64,000 nucleotides of DNA from Competibacter_A sp037045685 (GTDB lineage: Bacteria > Pseudomonadota > Gammaproteobacteria > Competibacterales > Competibacteraceae), in the NCBI GenBank assembly GCA_037045685.1, contig JBAOII010000014.1:1-64000 (forward strand). The letters run 5' to 3'. The first letter of the stretch is position 1. Every line of letters begins with the position of its first letter. The translations under genes and the position numbers were made by a program. Positions 19,639 to 26,667 of this stretch are shown here, in pieces. Under the pieces are notes generated by a model that had not been told where the DNA came from, ran no database searches, and saw only the letters and a program-made list of their open reading frames with translations.

Positions 19639-20460
19639 TCAACACGTTTCGGGAACGAATTTGAACGGATAGTTCGGCTCCTGATAGTCGCCGGCCTTTT
19701 GCCGTTTCGGCAGCTTGATCTTTTCGCGCGGCACGTCCTCGTAGGGAACCTGGCTGAGCAGGTGGCGGATGATGTTCAGCCGCGCCTTCTTCTTGTCGTC
19801 GGAGCGGGCCACGAACCACGGCGCCCAGGCGGTGTCGGTCGCCGCGAACATCGCGTCGCGCGCCCGCGAATAGTCGTACCAGCGGCTGTAGGACAGCAGG
19901 TCCATCGGCGACAGCTTCCAGAGCTTGCGGCCGTCCTCGATGCGCGCTTCGAGCCGTCGGGTCTGCTCCTCGGGACTGACTTCGAGCCAGTATTTGAGCA
20001 GAACGATGCCGGATTCGATCATGGTCTTCTCGAACAGCGGCACCATCTGCAGGAATCGCTTGGCTTGCTCCTCGGTGCAAAACCCCATCACCCGCTCGAC
20101 GCCGGCGCGGTTGTACCAACTGCGGTCGAAGATGATCACCTCGCCGGCCGCCGGAAAATGTGTGATGTAGCGCTGGGCGTACATCTGAGATTTCTCGCGC
20201 TCGGTCGGCGAAGGCAAAGCGATTACCCGGAACACGCGCGGACTGACCCGCTCGGTGATCGCCTTGATGGTACCACCCTTGCCGGCGCCGTCTCGGCCCT
20301 CAAAGACAATGCACACCTTGAGTCCCTTGTGTTTGACCCACTCTTGCAGCTTGACCAGTTCGACGTGCAATTTCGCCAATTCCCGGTCGTAGTCCTTGGT
20401 TTTCAGCTTTTCGGGTGTCTGGTTATCGTCTGGAGCTTTTTCGGGCTTGGTTTTGCTCAT
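19639..20460 (-). CDS. ppk2: Polyphosphate kinase 2
   Basis: 273 aa from MSKTKPEKAP. Walker A is FEGRDGAGKGG, Walker B FDRSWYNRAG, and the lid region RIEDGRKLWKLSPMD is present, all diagnostic of one-domain PPK2. These cytoplasmic enzymes phosphorylate nucleoside mono- or diphosphates with polyphosphate. The start is fixed by CCGGAGAAC upstream and by the ATGA overlap with the membrane gene ending at 20457. That overlap means the two were one operon. The prophage now separates ppk2 from the operon's 5' end. Confidence 0.9.
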   Translation of the reverse strand: MSKTKPEKAPDDNQTPEKLKTKDYDRELAKLHVELVKLQEWVKHKGLKVCIVFEGRDGAGKGGTIKAITERVSPRVFRVIALPSPTEREKSQMYAQRYITHFPAAGEVIIFDRSWYNRAGVERVMGFCTEEQAKRFLQMVPLFEKTMIESGIVLLKYWLEVSPEEQTRRLEARIEDGRKLWKLSPMDLLSYSRWYDYSRARDAMFAATDTAWAPWFVARSDDKKKARLNIIRHLLSQVPYEDVPREKIKLPKRQKAGDYQEPNYPFKFVPETC

Positions 20461-20699
20461 GGCTTGTTCTCCGGGGAAGCCGCCACGGTTGGCGACGGTC
20501 GGCGCAGGTTGTCGATCAGAATGTAGAGGCTGATCAGCAGCACCCACAGCGGGAAGACCATCAATATCCCCTCGATGTGGCGACTGCTGAGCAGGAGCAG
20601 CAGGGCAAAGGCATAGCCGAGGAACGCGATCCAGCGGGCGATGAATCGGGTGCGGAGCGCGAGGGTGGAGGTGGCGATCATGAACACCCCCGCCATCTT
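20457..20699 (-). pseudogene. C-terminal part of membrane protein split by the prophage
   Basis: 81 codons including the stop: KMAGVFMIATSTLALRT, then two transmembrane segments, and a C-terminal RRPSPTVAASPENKP. Joined at the 7-bp att identity to 63340-63786, the reading frame is exactly restored (both pieces are whole codons) and gives a 229-residue, about six-segment membrane protein. No named family is recognised. The small frame starting with Met-Met-Lys-Met at 20705 borrows its first two codons from phage DNA and need not be translated. Confidence 0.85.
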
Positions 20700-20722
20700 C
20701 ATCACCGCAAAATGGGATTTAT
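20677..20722. other. attL
   Basis: Left prophage junction. Host arm atcatgaaca (20677-20686), shared core ccatctt (20693-20699), phage arm aatgggatttat (20711-20722). The host arm is the inverted complement of tgttcatgat at 63351-63360. The phage arm is the inverted complement of ataaatcccatt at 63315-63326. Both symmetries centre on the final TT of the core, the expected crossover dinucleotide of a large serine integrase. Confidence 0.85.
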
Positions 20723-20937
20723 GATGTTTTGCCGTTGTTGATGACGGGTAAATTATAGCCGTTGATGATGCCCTTCAGCCGCTTCCTGCTGCCTTGTGCT
20801 CAATTTTTCGCGCGAGGGGCATACATGGGTATTCATCCCGCTGTTTGAACGCCCTCAGCGACCTTGCCTGCGGTGCCTGCGGTGCGTTGTTGATGATGCT
20901 GTTGTCATCTTGAATCATCATTTTAGCCGTTTTGCTC
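20700..20937. other. Gene-free left end of prophage
   Basis: About 240 bp with no plausible gene. Its first 59 bases would encode the extra integrase C-terminus in the excised circle. It holds two of the GTTGATGATG repeats (20761, 20889) plus the variant gttgatgacg at 20737, and a short direct repeat tgcctgcgg near 20870. Base composition is intermediate between host and phage. Confidence 0.5.
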
Positions 20938-20966
20938 TTGACTCATGAGCAACGAGATGGTATAGT
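20938..20966 (+). promoter_or_regulatory. Sigma-70 promoter for the first phage gene
   Basis: TTGACT (20938-20943), 17-bp spacer, TATAGT (20961-20966). It drives 21018-21227. Confidence 0.8.
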
Positions 20967-20973
20967 GTCTCTC

Positions 20974-20993
20974 GTCGAACACTTCCGTTCGAC
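20974..20993 (+). promoter_or_regulatory. Operator-like dyad at the transcription start
   Basis: gtcgaac (20974-20980), 6-bp spacer, gttcgac (20987-20993): a perfect 7-bp inverted repeat just downstream of the -10 box. Position suits repressor binding or a 5' hairpin in the transcript. Confidence 0.55.
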
Positions 20994-21017
20994 ACTTATA
21001 AATTACGAGGTGGTAAT

Positions 21018-21227
21018 ATGACTGATAAAAACACGTTTCTAGCGGTTGGACATGATGACGAGAACGGTGGATTCTATTCGAATGTTTTCGTTTGCGATGA
21101 CCGTGGCGAACTCGAAACTGCGGCGGTGTTGGCGCTCAAACAACAACGACCAGATTACGAGTTCAACAATATCTTGATTGTCCAAAACGATGAAGTCATT
21201 CGCGACTTTGAAAACGCGGTCGCTTGA
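21018..21227 (+). CDS. Small phage protein, monocistronic
   Basis: 69 aa, beginning MTDKNTFLAVGHDDENGG. No family recognised; acidic and soluble. ACGAGGTGGTAAT precedes the ATG. It has its own strong promoter (20938), operator-like dyad (20974) and terminator (21246), so it is expressed alone at the very left end of the prophage. That isolation would suit a regulator or an excision factor, but no DNA-binding motif is visible. Confidence 0.7.
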   Translation: MTDKNTFLAVGHDDENGGFYSNVFVCDDRGELETAAVLALKQQRPDYEFNNILIVQNDEVIRDFENAVA

Positions 21228-21245
21228 TTTCAATTGTTGTCTTCG

Positions 21246-21267
21246 AACCCGCTCCGGCGGGTTTTTT
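21246..21267 (+). terminator. Rho-independent terminator
   Basis: aacccgc/gcgggtt stem (21246-21252, 21257-21263), TCCG loop, followed by a T-run. It ends the 21018 transcript. Confidence 0.9.
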
Positions 21268-21320
21268 GTTGTGTTGATGATGCTTGATTGAACACTCGTC
21301 ACGCAATCAACACAATTTTG

Positions 21321-21349
21321 TTGACTTGACTTCGATCAAAGAGTATGAT
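21321..21349 (+). promoter_or_regulatory. Sigma-70 promoter for the clamp operon
   Basis: TTGACT (21321-21326), 17-bp spacer, TATGAT (21344-21349), 36 bp before the ATG at 21385. Confidence 0.8.
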
Positions 21350-21384
21350 GCGAACCAGTTCCAATCCTACCAAGTGAGGTCAAT

Positions 21385-21927
21385 ATGTCTACTGTAGATG
21401 ATGTTGTCGTTGTTGATGCTGTGCCAACGATCACTGTTCCGCAACTGAGCGACGAAGAACAAGCAAAGTTGATATTCAAAGAGTATCGACTGAAAGAGCA
21501 ATCGATCGGAGTGCTGAAAGAGCTTGCTGAACGTATCTCACAATACGTCAAAGAGCAGACAGACCCGAACGCGAAGAAGCTAAAGGAGTTGTCGAATAGA
21601 ATGTGTGTGTTACGAAAAACGGACGATGTTGATGCGTATTTGACAGCGCAAGCAGAGCGAGACGAGTTCTTAATGTCACTCGCGACAGAGCGAGCACTGG
21701 CAGCGTTCAAGAACTCTAAAACCACCACTACTGAGAAAGTGGCGCATCAACGCGAAGAGAGTGATGAAGTGGTGATGTATGCGGGTCGCGGGGTCAATCG
21801 AAAGATCGAAGAATGGTTGGAGAAAGATGGTTGGGTAAAAGCGGAGCGCACAACTACGGCGCAGAAAGACAAGCGACGCGACTTGATAAAACAATATCAA
21901 GCAAACGCTGTGAAGTGGGCGAAGTAA
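21385..21927 (+). CDS. Phage protein of unknown function, helical
   Basis: 180 aa. Mostly helical with a long charged stretch (residues 25-95, e.g. LKELAERISQYVKEQ) and a basic C-terminus (AQKDKRRDLIKQYQANAVKWAK). First gene of a two-gene operon with the clamp-like gene, which begins 15 bp downstream. GTGAGG precedes the ATG. Because of its neighbour it could be a clamp loader partner or late-transcription co-factor, but no gp33, gp55 or gp44/62 motif is visible. Unknown. Confidence 0.65.
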   Translation: MSTVDDVVVVDAVPTITVPQLSDEEQAKLIFKEYRLKEQSIGVLKELAERISQYVKEQTDPNAKKLKELSNRMCVLRKTDDVDAYLTAQAERDEFLMSLATERALAAFKNSKTTTTEKVAHQREESDEVVMYAGRGVNRKIEEWLEKDGWVKAERTTTAQKDKRRDLIKQYQANAVKWAK

Positions 21928-21942
21928 GAGAGAGGCACGAAC

Positions 21943-23007
21943 ATGTTTGACACCGCGAAAGAAATCTTCGATGATTTGACGAGCAAGTTGAATGTCGATC
22001 AAATACAATCAATGTTCGTGCCCTTTCTTTTATCAGTTCTGATTGAGCGTGAGAACTCAATCAGAACGAAATATACCCAAATACAGAACACGCTACCCGT
22101 ACTTGCGTCGGTGCGGATGACTCTCACTGAGATGACGTTGGGCAACAAAGAACCCAACTCGGCAACTGAAGCGACTCAAGAAGAAGGTGAAATTGTCTTT
22201 ACCATTTCTCGCGGGACTGTTGATGCGCTCAAACATTTTCACAGGGTTTCGATGTTTCGAGCAGAGGATAAAATACCGAGTGGCATACTGATACAGCCCG
22301 GAAACCGATTGCGAGTGATGGAGCGTGCGAACCATGTGGCAGGTGAGTATCATTGTGATGATGAGTTTCCTTGCGAACTCGCTATATCACATATTGACAG
22401 ATTCGTTGCGATGCTGGACCCAAACAAATCATCAAAAGTGATTGTGCGTAAAGACGCATGTCTTGATGGCGCGGTGTTTATTGATGGCAATCGTTTCCCA
22501 CTCGCAGATAAAGAATATCTAACTTATCCTGAGAACGAAATTCGACGACCAGCGCACCCGACCGTGTGTTTTTTATTGACTGCTGAGAAGATAAAGAAAC
22601 TCATTCAAACCTCGAAAAAAATCGATATATTTGAATTATTCTTTCTCAACAACGATGACAATAACATCATCTCATTGTTCGTCGATACTCGTATGCTTTA
22701 TGAGTCAGCTAGAGTCACTGACGTGATTTGTGCGTCTCTTACAAAAGAAGATTTCTGCGTGGGGTTAGATGTTGATTATCTCAAATTGTTGCCTGCTGTA
22801 GATTTTGTAGTGAGTGTTACTAATGAGTCTGTTATAGTTTGTTTTGACAGTGTTGATTCTCGATATACATATTATATGGGTAGGAATCGGGTCGCGATGG
22901 TGCCAACGAGGTGGGAAATTCTCAATTGTCGGGCGGACCGGGAACCAAAGAATGATAAAGAGGGAGAAGTAGCGGAAGATGAAGTAGAGGAAACCGAAGA
23001 AACTTGA
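21943..23007 (+). CDS. T4 gp45-like sliding clamp
   Basis: 354 aa. Residues about 85-320 follow the T4-type clamp plan in order. Seen: TVDALKHFHRVS, then SGILIQPGNRLRVMERA (first strands), EFPCELAISHIDRFVAML (the I-x-x-h-x-x-F strand-helix unit), a second domain TVCFLLTAEKIKKLIQTSKK, NIISLFVDTR and a closing FCVGLDVDYLKLLPAVDFVV...YTYYMGR. T4 gp45 is a trimeric ring serving polymerase and, via gp33/gp55, activating late promoters. An extra 80-residue N-terminus and an acidic tail (EVAEDEVEETEET) are unusual. No polymerase is in the window. The fold call is by eye. Confidence 0.6.
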   Translation: MFDTAKEIFDDLTSKLNVDQIQSMFVPFLLSVLIERENSIRTKYTQIQNTLPVLASVRMTLTEMTLGNKEPNSATEATQEEGEIVFTISRGTVDALKHFHRVSMFRAEDKIPSGILIQPGNRLRVMERANHVAGEYHCDDEFPCELAISHIDRFVAMLDPNKSSKVIVRKDACLDGAVFIDGNRFPLADKEYLTYPENEIRRPAHPTVCFLLTAEKIKKLIQTSKKIDIFELFFLNNDDNNIISLFVDTRMLYESARVTDVICASLTKEDFCVGLDVDYLKLLPAVDFVVSVTNESVIVCFDSVDSRYTYYMGRNRVAMVPTRWEILNCRADREPKNDKEGEVAEDEVEETEET

Positions 23008-23016
23008 ACGTAAAAA

Positions 23017-23040
23017 AACCCCGCTTCGGCGGGGTTGTTG
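23017..23040. terminator. Bidirectional terminator between convergent operons
   Basis: aaccccgc/gcggggtt stem (23017-23024, 23029-23036) with TTCG loop. An A-run on the left serves the leftward operon; a T-rich right side serves the clamp operon. Confidence 0.9.
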
Positions 23041-23060
23041 TTTGAATCAATGATTGAACA

Positions 23061-23417
23061 TCATCGTTCGGCGGGCAAACAGAGTGTGCTGTTTTCGAAA
23101 TACATCGTGATTTCGGCGAGCGGAAAATCAGTGAATGGTATCTCCTGCTGATAGACAATGTTGCCATTGCCGTTATCGCAGGTCAACACCGCACTGCGGT
23201 CTTTCACTTTCAACACCCACACCTGGAACTCTTCGCGCTTTACTTTTGGTTCGAGTTGGCACGCAAAGATGGCGTCCATCAACCAGAATGCCCCGCAGTT
23301 CTCAGCGACATATCGCACCCCGTCAGTGAAAAGGTATCGACGGAAGAGCGGATGCTGATACCAATGCTCGGTCCCGGTGAACTGTAGGAGGTTGCTTTCG
23401 ATTTCGTCAAGTGTCAT
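23061..23417 (-). CDS. DUF6876 family protein
   Basis: 118 aa from MTLDEIESNL. The core QFTGTEHWYQHPLFRR, YLFTDGVRYVAENCGAFWLMDAI and the following beta-rich part match the DUF6876 family found on plasmids, phages and other mobile elements. Function unknown. An upstream Met at 23453 is less likely: GAGG lies about 9 bases before the chosen ATG. Last gene of the leftward operon that starts at 24480. Confidence 0.75.
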   Translation of the reverse strand: MTLDEIESNLLQFTGTEHWYQHPLFRRYLFTDGVRYVAENCGAFWLMDAIFACQLEPKVKREEFQVWVLKVKDRSAVLTCDNGNGNIVYQQEIPFTDFPLAEITMYFENSTLCLPAER

Positions 23418-23492
23418 AATCAATGCCTCACAAGTTGTTAGCAGTCGGTTCAAGAGGGTTCGAATGTTTGCCGCATCCGAACCCTTTTTTCG

Positions 23493-24065
23493 TTACTTCG
23501 CGGCTTGTTGTTCGCGAATCTTGTTCAGAATCTCTCTCTCCAACTTCCGATCACCATTCGCGGGTTTGACCAACTCCTTCACCCATTGCGGATAACTGCC
23601 GAACCGATATACTTCGCTTGGGTTGTTTGGGTTATAAATCGGTCGGCCCGCTTTTTTCGCGTCCGACTTGACACTCTGTTCAAGCGCGAATTGTTTCCGA
23701 CTTCCTCTCAGTGCGAACAGTCGGTCTTGAATTTCCCTCATCTGCGCTTCAAGAGCTTCAACCGCATCACGATTGATTGATTCAATCAACTCTTCGCAGT
23801 AGTTGATGATTGATTTCAATTGATCAACATCCAAGTCGCTCAAGTCGTCTTTGATGACACTCAGCGCATCGAGTTCGTCGTCAAGTAGCGTCTGAGTTTC
23901 AACAGCCGAAGTCTCCACTTCAGCCGGCTGATTTTCCACTTGCTCTTGAGTTTCAACCTGTTCATTGGTGGTGGTCTCAGCTTGTTCGGTCATTTCAATC
24001 GCCTCGGGAGTGGTTTCAACAACTTCAACAGTTTCAACAACTTTGCCGTTCGTCTTGCGTGCCAT
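23493..24065 (-). CDS. H-NS-like nucleoid protein encoded by phage
   Basis: 190 aa from MARKTNGKVV, fixed by AAGGAGATTTGAA before the ATG. Residues 10-60 are a Thr/Glu/Val-rich acidic tail. Residues 65-125 form a coiled coil (DQLKSIINYCEELIESINRD and on). Residues 136-165 (AGRPIYNPNNPSEVYRFGSY then PQWV) resemble the H-NS C-terminal DNA-binding unit, whose consensus is Y-x-N/D-P-x-N-P-x-x-T-W-x-G-R-G-R-x-P-x-W. The Q/RGR minor-groove hook is replaced by RFGSY, so DNA binding may be altered. Possible roles are silencing its own AT-rich genes or modifying host H-NS. Moderate confidence. Confidence 0.5.
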   Translation of the reverse strand: MARKTNGKVVETVEVVETTPEAIEMTEQAETTTNEQVETQEQVENQPAEVETSAVETQTLLDDELDALSVIKDDLSDLDVDQLKSIINYCEELIESINRDAVEALEAQMREIQDRLFALRGSRKQFALEQSVKSDAKKAGRPIYNPNNPSEVYRFGSYPQWVKELVKPANGDRKLEREILNKIREQQAAK

Positions 24066-24066
24066 T

Positions 24067-24225
24067 TCAAATCTCCTTCGTCGGGCGGAATTCGCCATCA
24101 ATCACTTTGCCGAAAAAATGATGGTGGTCTTTGATTGAGTAGTAGTGATACTCGTTGAATGTGCTGCTAACGAGAGTCACGATCACTAACACACCGCGAA
24201 ACATCGCTTTGATTTGAGGTTTCAT
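24067..24225 (-). CDS. Small membrane peptide
   Basis: 52 aa beginning MKPQIKAMFRG, with a single hydrophobic segment (GVLVIVTLVSS) and a polar tail containing EYHYYSIKDHHHFF. GGAGACTGAA gives a well-spaced ribosome site. The stop lies 1 base before the H-NS-like start, so the two are translationally coupled. No family recognised. Confidence 0.6.
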   Translation of the reverse strand: MKPQIKAMFRGVLVIVTLVSSTFNEYHYYSIKDHHHFFGKVIDGEFRPTKEI

Positions 24226-24270
24226 TTCAGTCTCCAGTCAAATGCCGTCCTTGGCGTTGGTGGGTTGTGT

Positions 24271-24480
24271 TCAGGGGTGGACTTTTACGACATCCCACCC
24301 TTTTTCATTCGCCACTTTCTTCGCGATTTTCAGACCGTTTTCGTAAGTGCCAACGAAAACATAGTGGTCATCATTCGCAGAGTTCGAAAACCACCAGTTG
24401 CCATAACCACGCGGCTTGCTGCCATACATCGAAACGTATGCGTTGATGTTGATCTCGATCTTGGTCTTGCGAATCATCAC
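24271..24480 (-). CDS. Small phage protein
   Basis: 69 aa: MMIRKTKIEININAYVSMYG, then GNWWFSNSANDDHYVFVGTY and a helical end KIAKKVANEKGWDVVKVHP. First gene of the leftward operon, 68 bp after the -10 box at 24548. The compact alpha/beta pattern resembles small host-takeover proteins, but nothing specific is recognised. Confidence 0.6.
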   Translation of the reverse strand: MMIRKTKIEININAYVSMYGSKPRGYGNWWFSNSANDDHYVFVGTYENGLKIAKKVANEKGWDVVKVHP

Positions 24481-24547
24481 TTTGCTCCAACTTCAACTTT
24501 GAATTTTTGTCCCTACCTTGCTGCTCATCATGTCCTTGATGTGAGGT

Positions 24548-24576
24548 ATAATATGCACCATCTCTGTTACTGTCAA
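24548..24576 (-). promoter_or_regulatory. Sigma-70 promoter for the leftward operon
   Basis: Read on the minus strand: TTGACA (24576-24571), 17-bp spacer, TATTAT (24553-24548). This is a near-consensus promoter, one of the best in the window. The direct repeat GTTACTGT at 24566 and 24583 overlaps the -35 side and may be an operator. Confidence 0.8.
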
Positions 24577-24653
24577 GCGGTAGTTACTGTTATTTCAAAA
24601 TATTTTCGTTCGAACATAAATACTTTATAAATCAATCATGGAGCGACACACAC

Positions 24654-24827
24654 ATGCTCGTAAAAGACATTTTCACACCACTAAATCAAGAACTACTTTC
24701 AGATGAGATTCGATCTTGGTTTCGCGAACTGTGTGAGAGTGACTGGGTGAAGTGTAACAAGGATGTGGATTGGGATGAGTATCAGGAACGGATGGCAGAG
24801 GAAGAGCTTGCGAATGCGACGAAATGA
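24654..24827 (+). CDS. Small acidic phage protein
   Basis: 57 aa: MLVKDIFTPLNQELLSDEIR and a Trp-rich helical part (SWFRELCESDWVKCNKDVDW) ending MAEEELANATK. GGAG lies 10 bases before the ATG. First gene after the ATAAATA element at 24616. No family recognised. Confidence 0.55.
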   Translation: MLVKDIFTPLNQELLSDEIRSWFRELCESDWVKCNKDVDWDEYQERMAEEELANATK

Positions 24828-24828
24828 C

Positions 24829-25020
24829 ATGATCAAGAACTGCGTCATCAAATCAACAGTCACTCGCAAACCGACTACTGAGCAGTTGTCGATTCGAGTG
24901 TTGCGATGTGTTGACGTGGTTTCGCTGCTGAGAGAGCTGAGCGGTGTAGAACTCGTAAAATTACTCAGCGTGAGAGTGACAGGTGGGTATAAAGTGGTGA
25001 CTGTAGAAATTGAGTGCTAA
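24829..25020 (+). CDS. Small phage protein
   Basis: 63 aa from MIKNCVIKST, one base after the previous stop, so translation is probably coupled. It contains ITKPTTEQ-like polar residues followed by a Val/Leu-rich beta part (VDVVSLLRELSGVELVKLLS). An upstream in-frame Met at 24763 would overlap the previous gene heavily and is rejected. Unknown function. Confidence 0.45.
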   Translation: MIKNCVIKSTVTRKPTTEQLSIRVLRCVDVVSLLRELSGVELVKLLSVRVTGGYKVVTVEIEC

Positions 25021-25065
25021 AAGAAGGATAAATAATCAAGACATGAACATCTTTGTTTACTTTTA

Positions 25066-25100
25066 CCCCACTCCTGAGCAATCAGAGTGGGGTTTTTTTT
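25066..25100 (+). terminator. Rho-independent terminator
   Basis: ccccactc/gagtgggg stem (25066-25073, 25085-25092) with an 11-base loop and eight T. It ends the 24654-25020 unit and faces the leftward gene at 25109. Confidence 0.9.
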
Positions 25101-25108
25101 GGTTTGGA

Positions 25109-25471
25109 TTAGAAGTCGCAAACCCACGGGGTAAAGATTCGGTAATATTCGGCAAAGGTGCGCTCAAAGTCTTCTTCCGTTTCTTCAAGCTTTTCGTTCG
25201 GGTCGAGTTTTATTTGCCGAAACAGTTCGAATGCTCTTTCTTTCGCGCGTTGAAAACATTTGTCCCACTCATTTTTAACTTCTGATTTGTCGAGTATTTG
25301 TTTTGCCACCAAATACATATAGATGCCTTTCATCCATTGCGGACTGATTTGAGAATAAAAGATGTTACCAATCACCGGAGAGAGTTTTCGATATTCCGTC
25401 CAGGTCTTCTCATCGAGTTGCGGAATGTTGTCGTAAGAAAGACCGTCATTCATGTTTGCCATCTCATTCAC
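25109..25471 (-). CDS. Helical phage protein, unknown
   Basis: 120 aa, or 117 if the Met at 25462 is used, which is better spaced from AAAAGGTG. All-helical with many aromatic residues: DEKTWTEYRKLSPVIGNIFY, QWMKGIYMYLVAKQILDKSE, AKERAFELFRQIKLDP, ending FTPWVCDF. It stands alone on the minus strand, opposite in direction to its neighbours. Not recognised. Confidence 0.6.
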   Translation of the reverse strand: MNEMANMNDGLSYDNIPQLDEKTWTEYRKLSPVIGNIFYSQISPQWMKGIYMYLVAKQILDKSEVKNEWDKCFQRAKERAFELFRQIKLDPNEKLEETEEDFERTFAEYYRIFTPWVCDF

Positions 25472-25583
25472 CTTTTGTCATCATAAATGTTGTGTCACTT
25501 GATGATTATCATTGTAATCATGATGTGCTGTTTTGTCAAATTTTTTTCGGAACGTCGCTCAAAGGGTATTGACAAAAAAATTG

Positions 25584-25616
25584 TTGACATACTCAGAACT
25601 TGTGTCATCATAAATA
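25584..25616 (+). promoter_or_regulatory. Candidate promoter with ATAAATA element
   Basis: TTGACA at 25584-25589 is followed after 19-20 bases by CATAAATA (ATAAATA 25610-25616). Either a sigma-70 promoter with long spacing or a T4-like late promoter overlapping it. It lies 31 bp before the ATG at 25647. Confidence 0.5.
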
Positions 25617-25646
25617 CATTCATAACAGCAAAGGAGCATTCAAGCG

Positions 25647-25811
25647 ATGACAGAACGAACGGTGATGTGTGACGAACATAAAAGGAGAATTGGCGATGCG
25701 AACCGGGGTAAAAAAAGAACCGACGCGCAACGGGCGGCATTGAGTCTGGTGCGCAAAGAGCAATGGGCGAGAAAGAAAGCGAAAGAACAACTTTTGAATG
25801 AGGTGAAATGA
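25647..25811 (+). CDS. Stand-alone NUMOD3-like mini-protein
   Basis: 54 aa. The central EHKRRIGDANRGKKRTDAQR fits the NUMOD3 DNA-binding helix pair found in homing endonucleases (S-x-E-x-x-x-K-I-S-x-A-x-x-G-K-x-x-S). No nuclease domain is attached. AAAGGAGCATTCAAGCG precedes the ATG; the stop is one base before the next ATG. It may be a remnant of a homing endonuclease or a small DNA-binding regulator. Confidence 0.55.
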   Translation: MTERTVMCDEHKRRIGDANRGKKRTDAQRAALSLVRKEQWARKKAKEQLLNEVK

Positions 25812-25812
25812 G

Positions 25813-26325
25813 ATGGTCAAGAGTCTAAGATTCAAAGAAGGCAAAGATGGCGCTATGTTGTTCGTTGATTCCGACGGTTCGGAATATGTGATGAGCGAGG
25901 ATATGAACCTCACAGAAATCGTTGAAATGCTCGAAAACAAGTCAGTCAAGTTTTCGATTGACCCCGTTTTTGAAACATCAGAAAGCAATGAATCGCTGGG
26001 AATCGGTTATGAGGTCAACGAGGAAGGAAAGCGAACTGGTAAAGTCATCGCGTATCATATCGGACATGTATATACAGCGGATGAAATTGATGGAGAACCA
26101 ACATATGAGGAACTGAGCAAATGGGTCCGTTCGGGTGATGATGAGTGGTTGGCGGAACTCGTTTATAGTGGGTTGATTGATGCGACTGATGATGAGTGGG
26201 AGCGGTTTGAGAACTTGTTTTTGGAATGGTGTGAATATGATGCGGAAGTGTTGAGCAATCGCAAAGAAAAGATCAACGAGTTTTGGAAAACCAGAGCTGA
26301 CATTGATTCCATCAGTGGTAAGTAA
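25813..26325 (+). CDS. Acidic phage protein, unknown
   Basis: 170 aa, strongly acidic. An N-terminal beta hairpin (MVKSLRFKEGKDGAMLFVDS) leads to helices such as DMNLTEIVEMLENKSVKF and a C-terminal Trp-rich acidic part (DDEWLAELVYSGL, DDEWERFENLFLEWCEYD). The acidity suggests DNA mimicry or binding to a basic partner, but this is a guess. It follows the NUMOD3 mini-gene by one base. Confidence 0.6.
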   Translation: MVKSLRFKEGKDGAMLFVDSDGSEYVMSEDMNLTEIVEMLENKSVKFSIDPVFETSESNESLGIGYEVNEEGKRTGKVIAYHIGHVYTADEIDGEPTYEELSKWVRSGDDEWLAELVYSGLIDATDDEWERFENLFLEWCEYDAEVLSNRKEKINEFWKTRADIDSISGK

Positions 26326-26396
26326 TGGACATTGGACAGGGACGTTTCAATCAATCAGAAGAGGAGCGACGAAACAGCATAAATATTGATGAGTGA
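26325..26396 (+). CDS. Possible 23-residue peptide
   Basis: ATG overlaps the stop of 25813-26325 (TAATG), giving MDIGQGRFNQSEEERRNSIN then IDE. Only the coupling supports it. It may be a leader of no function. Confidence 0.25.
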   Translation: MDIGQGRFNQSEEERRNSINIDE

Positions 26397-26405
26397 ATAT
26401 GAGAA

Positions 26406-26432
26406 GGGCGTGAAAGAAAGCGCCCATTTTTT
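26406..26432 (+). terminator. Rho-independent terminator
   Basis: gggcg/cgccc stem (26406-26410, 26421-26425), 10-base loop and a T-run at 26427-26432. Confidence 0.7.
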
Positions 26433-26486
26433 GAATCAATGAAAGATGTAGTTGAACAATAACGTAGTTACACAAAGGAGGCAACA

Positions 26487-26663
26487 ATGAAAGCATACAA
26501 ACATTCTGAAGAATCGAAACGCAAAATGTCTGAAGCGAAGAAAGGCAAGCGGTTTTCGGATGAGGCGAAAGAAAACATGAGGCAAGCAGCGTTAGCGAGA
26601 GTTGAAAAACAACGTAAAGATATGGAAAAACTAAAACAATTGGAAGCGATGATGAGAGGGTAA
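26487..26663 (+). CDS. Stand-alone NUMOD3 protein
   Basis: 58 aa. HSEESKRKMSEAKKGKRFSD is an almost perfect NUMOD3 motif, followed by EAKENMRQAALAR and a coiled-coil tail. AAAGGAGGCAACA is a strong ribosome site. No nuclease domain. Second such mini-protein in 1 kb (see 25647). It could bind DNA by itself or be a fragment left by homing-endonuclease turnover. Confidence 0.7.
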   Translation: MKAYKHSEESKRKMSEAKKGKRFSDEAKENMRQAALARVEKQRKDMEKLKQLEAMMRG

Positions 26664-26667
26664 TGCA

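Larger units (their letters stand above)
20737..21282 (+). repeat. GTTGATGATG decamer repeats
   Basis: Exact copies at 20761-20770, 20889-20898 and 21273-21282, and a variant at 20737-20746, all on the + strand and all outside the gene at 21018. They flank the first phage promoter. They could bind a phage regulator or excision factor; this is inference. Confidence 0.45.
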
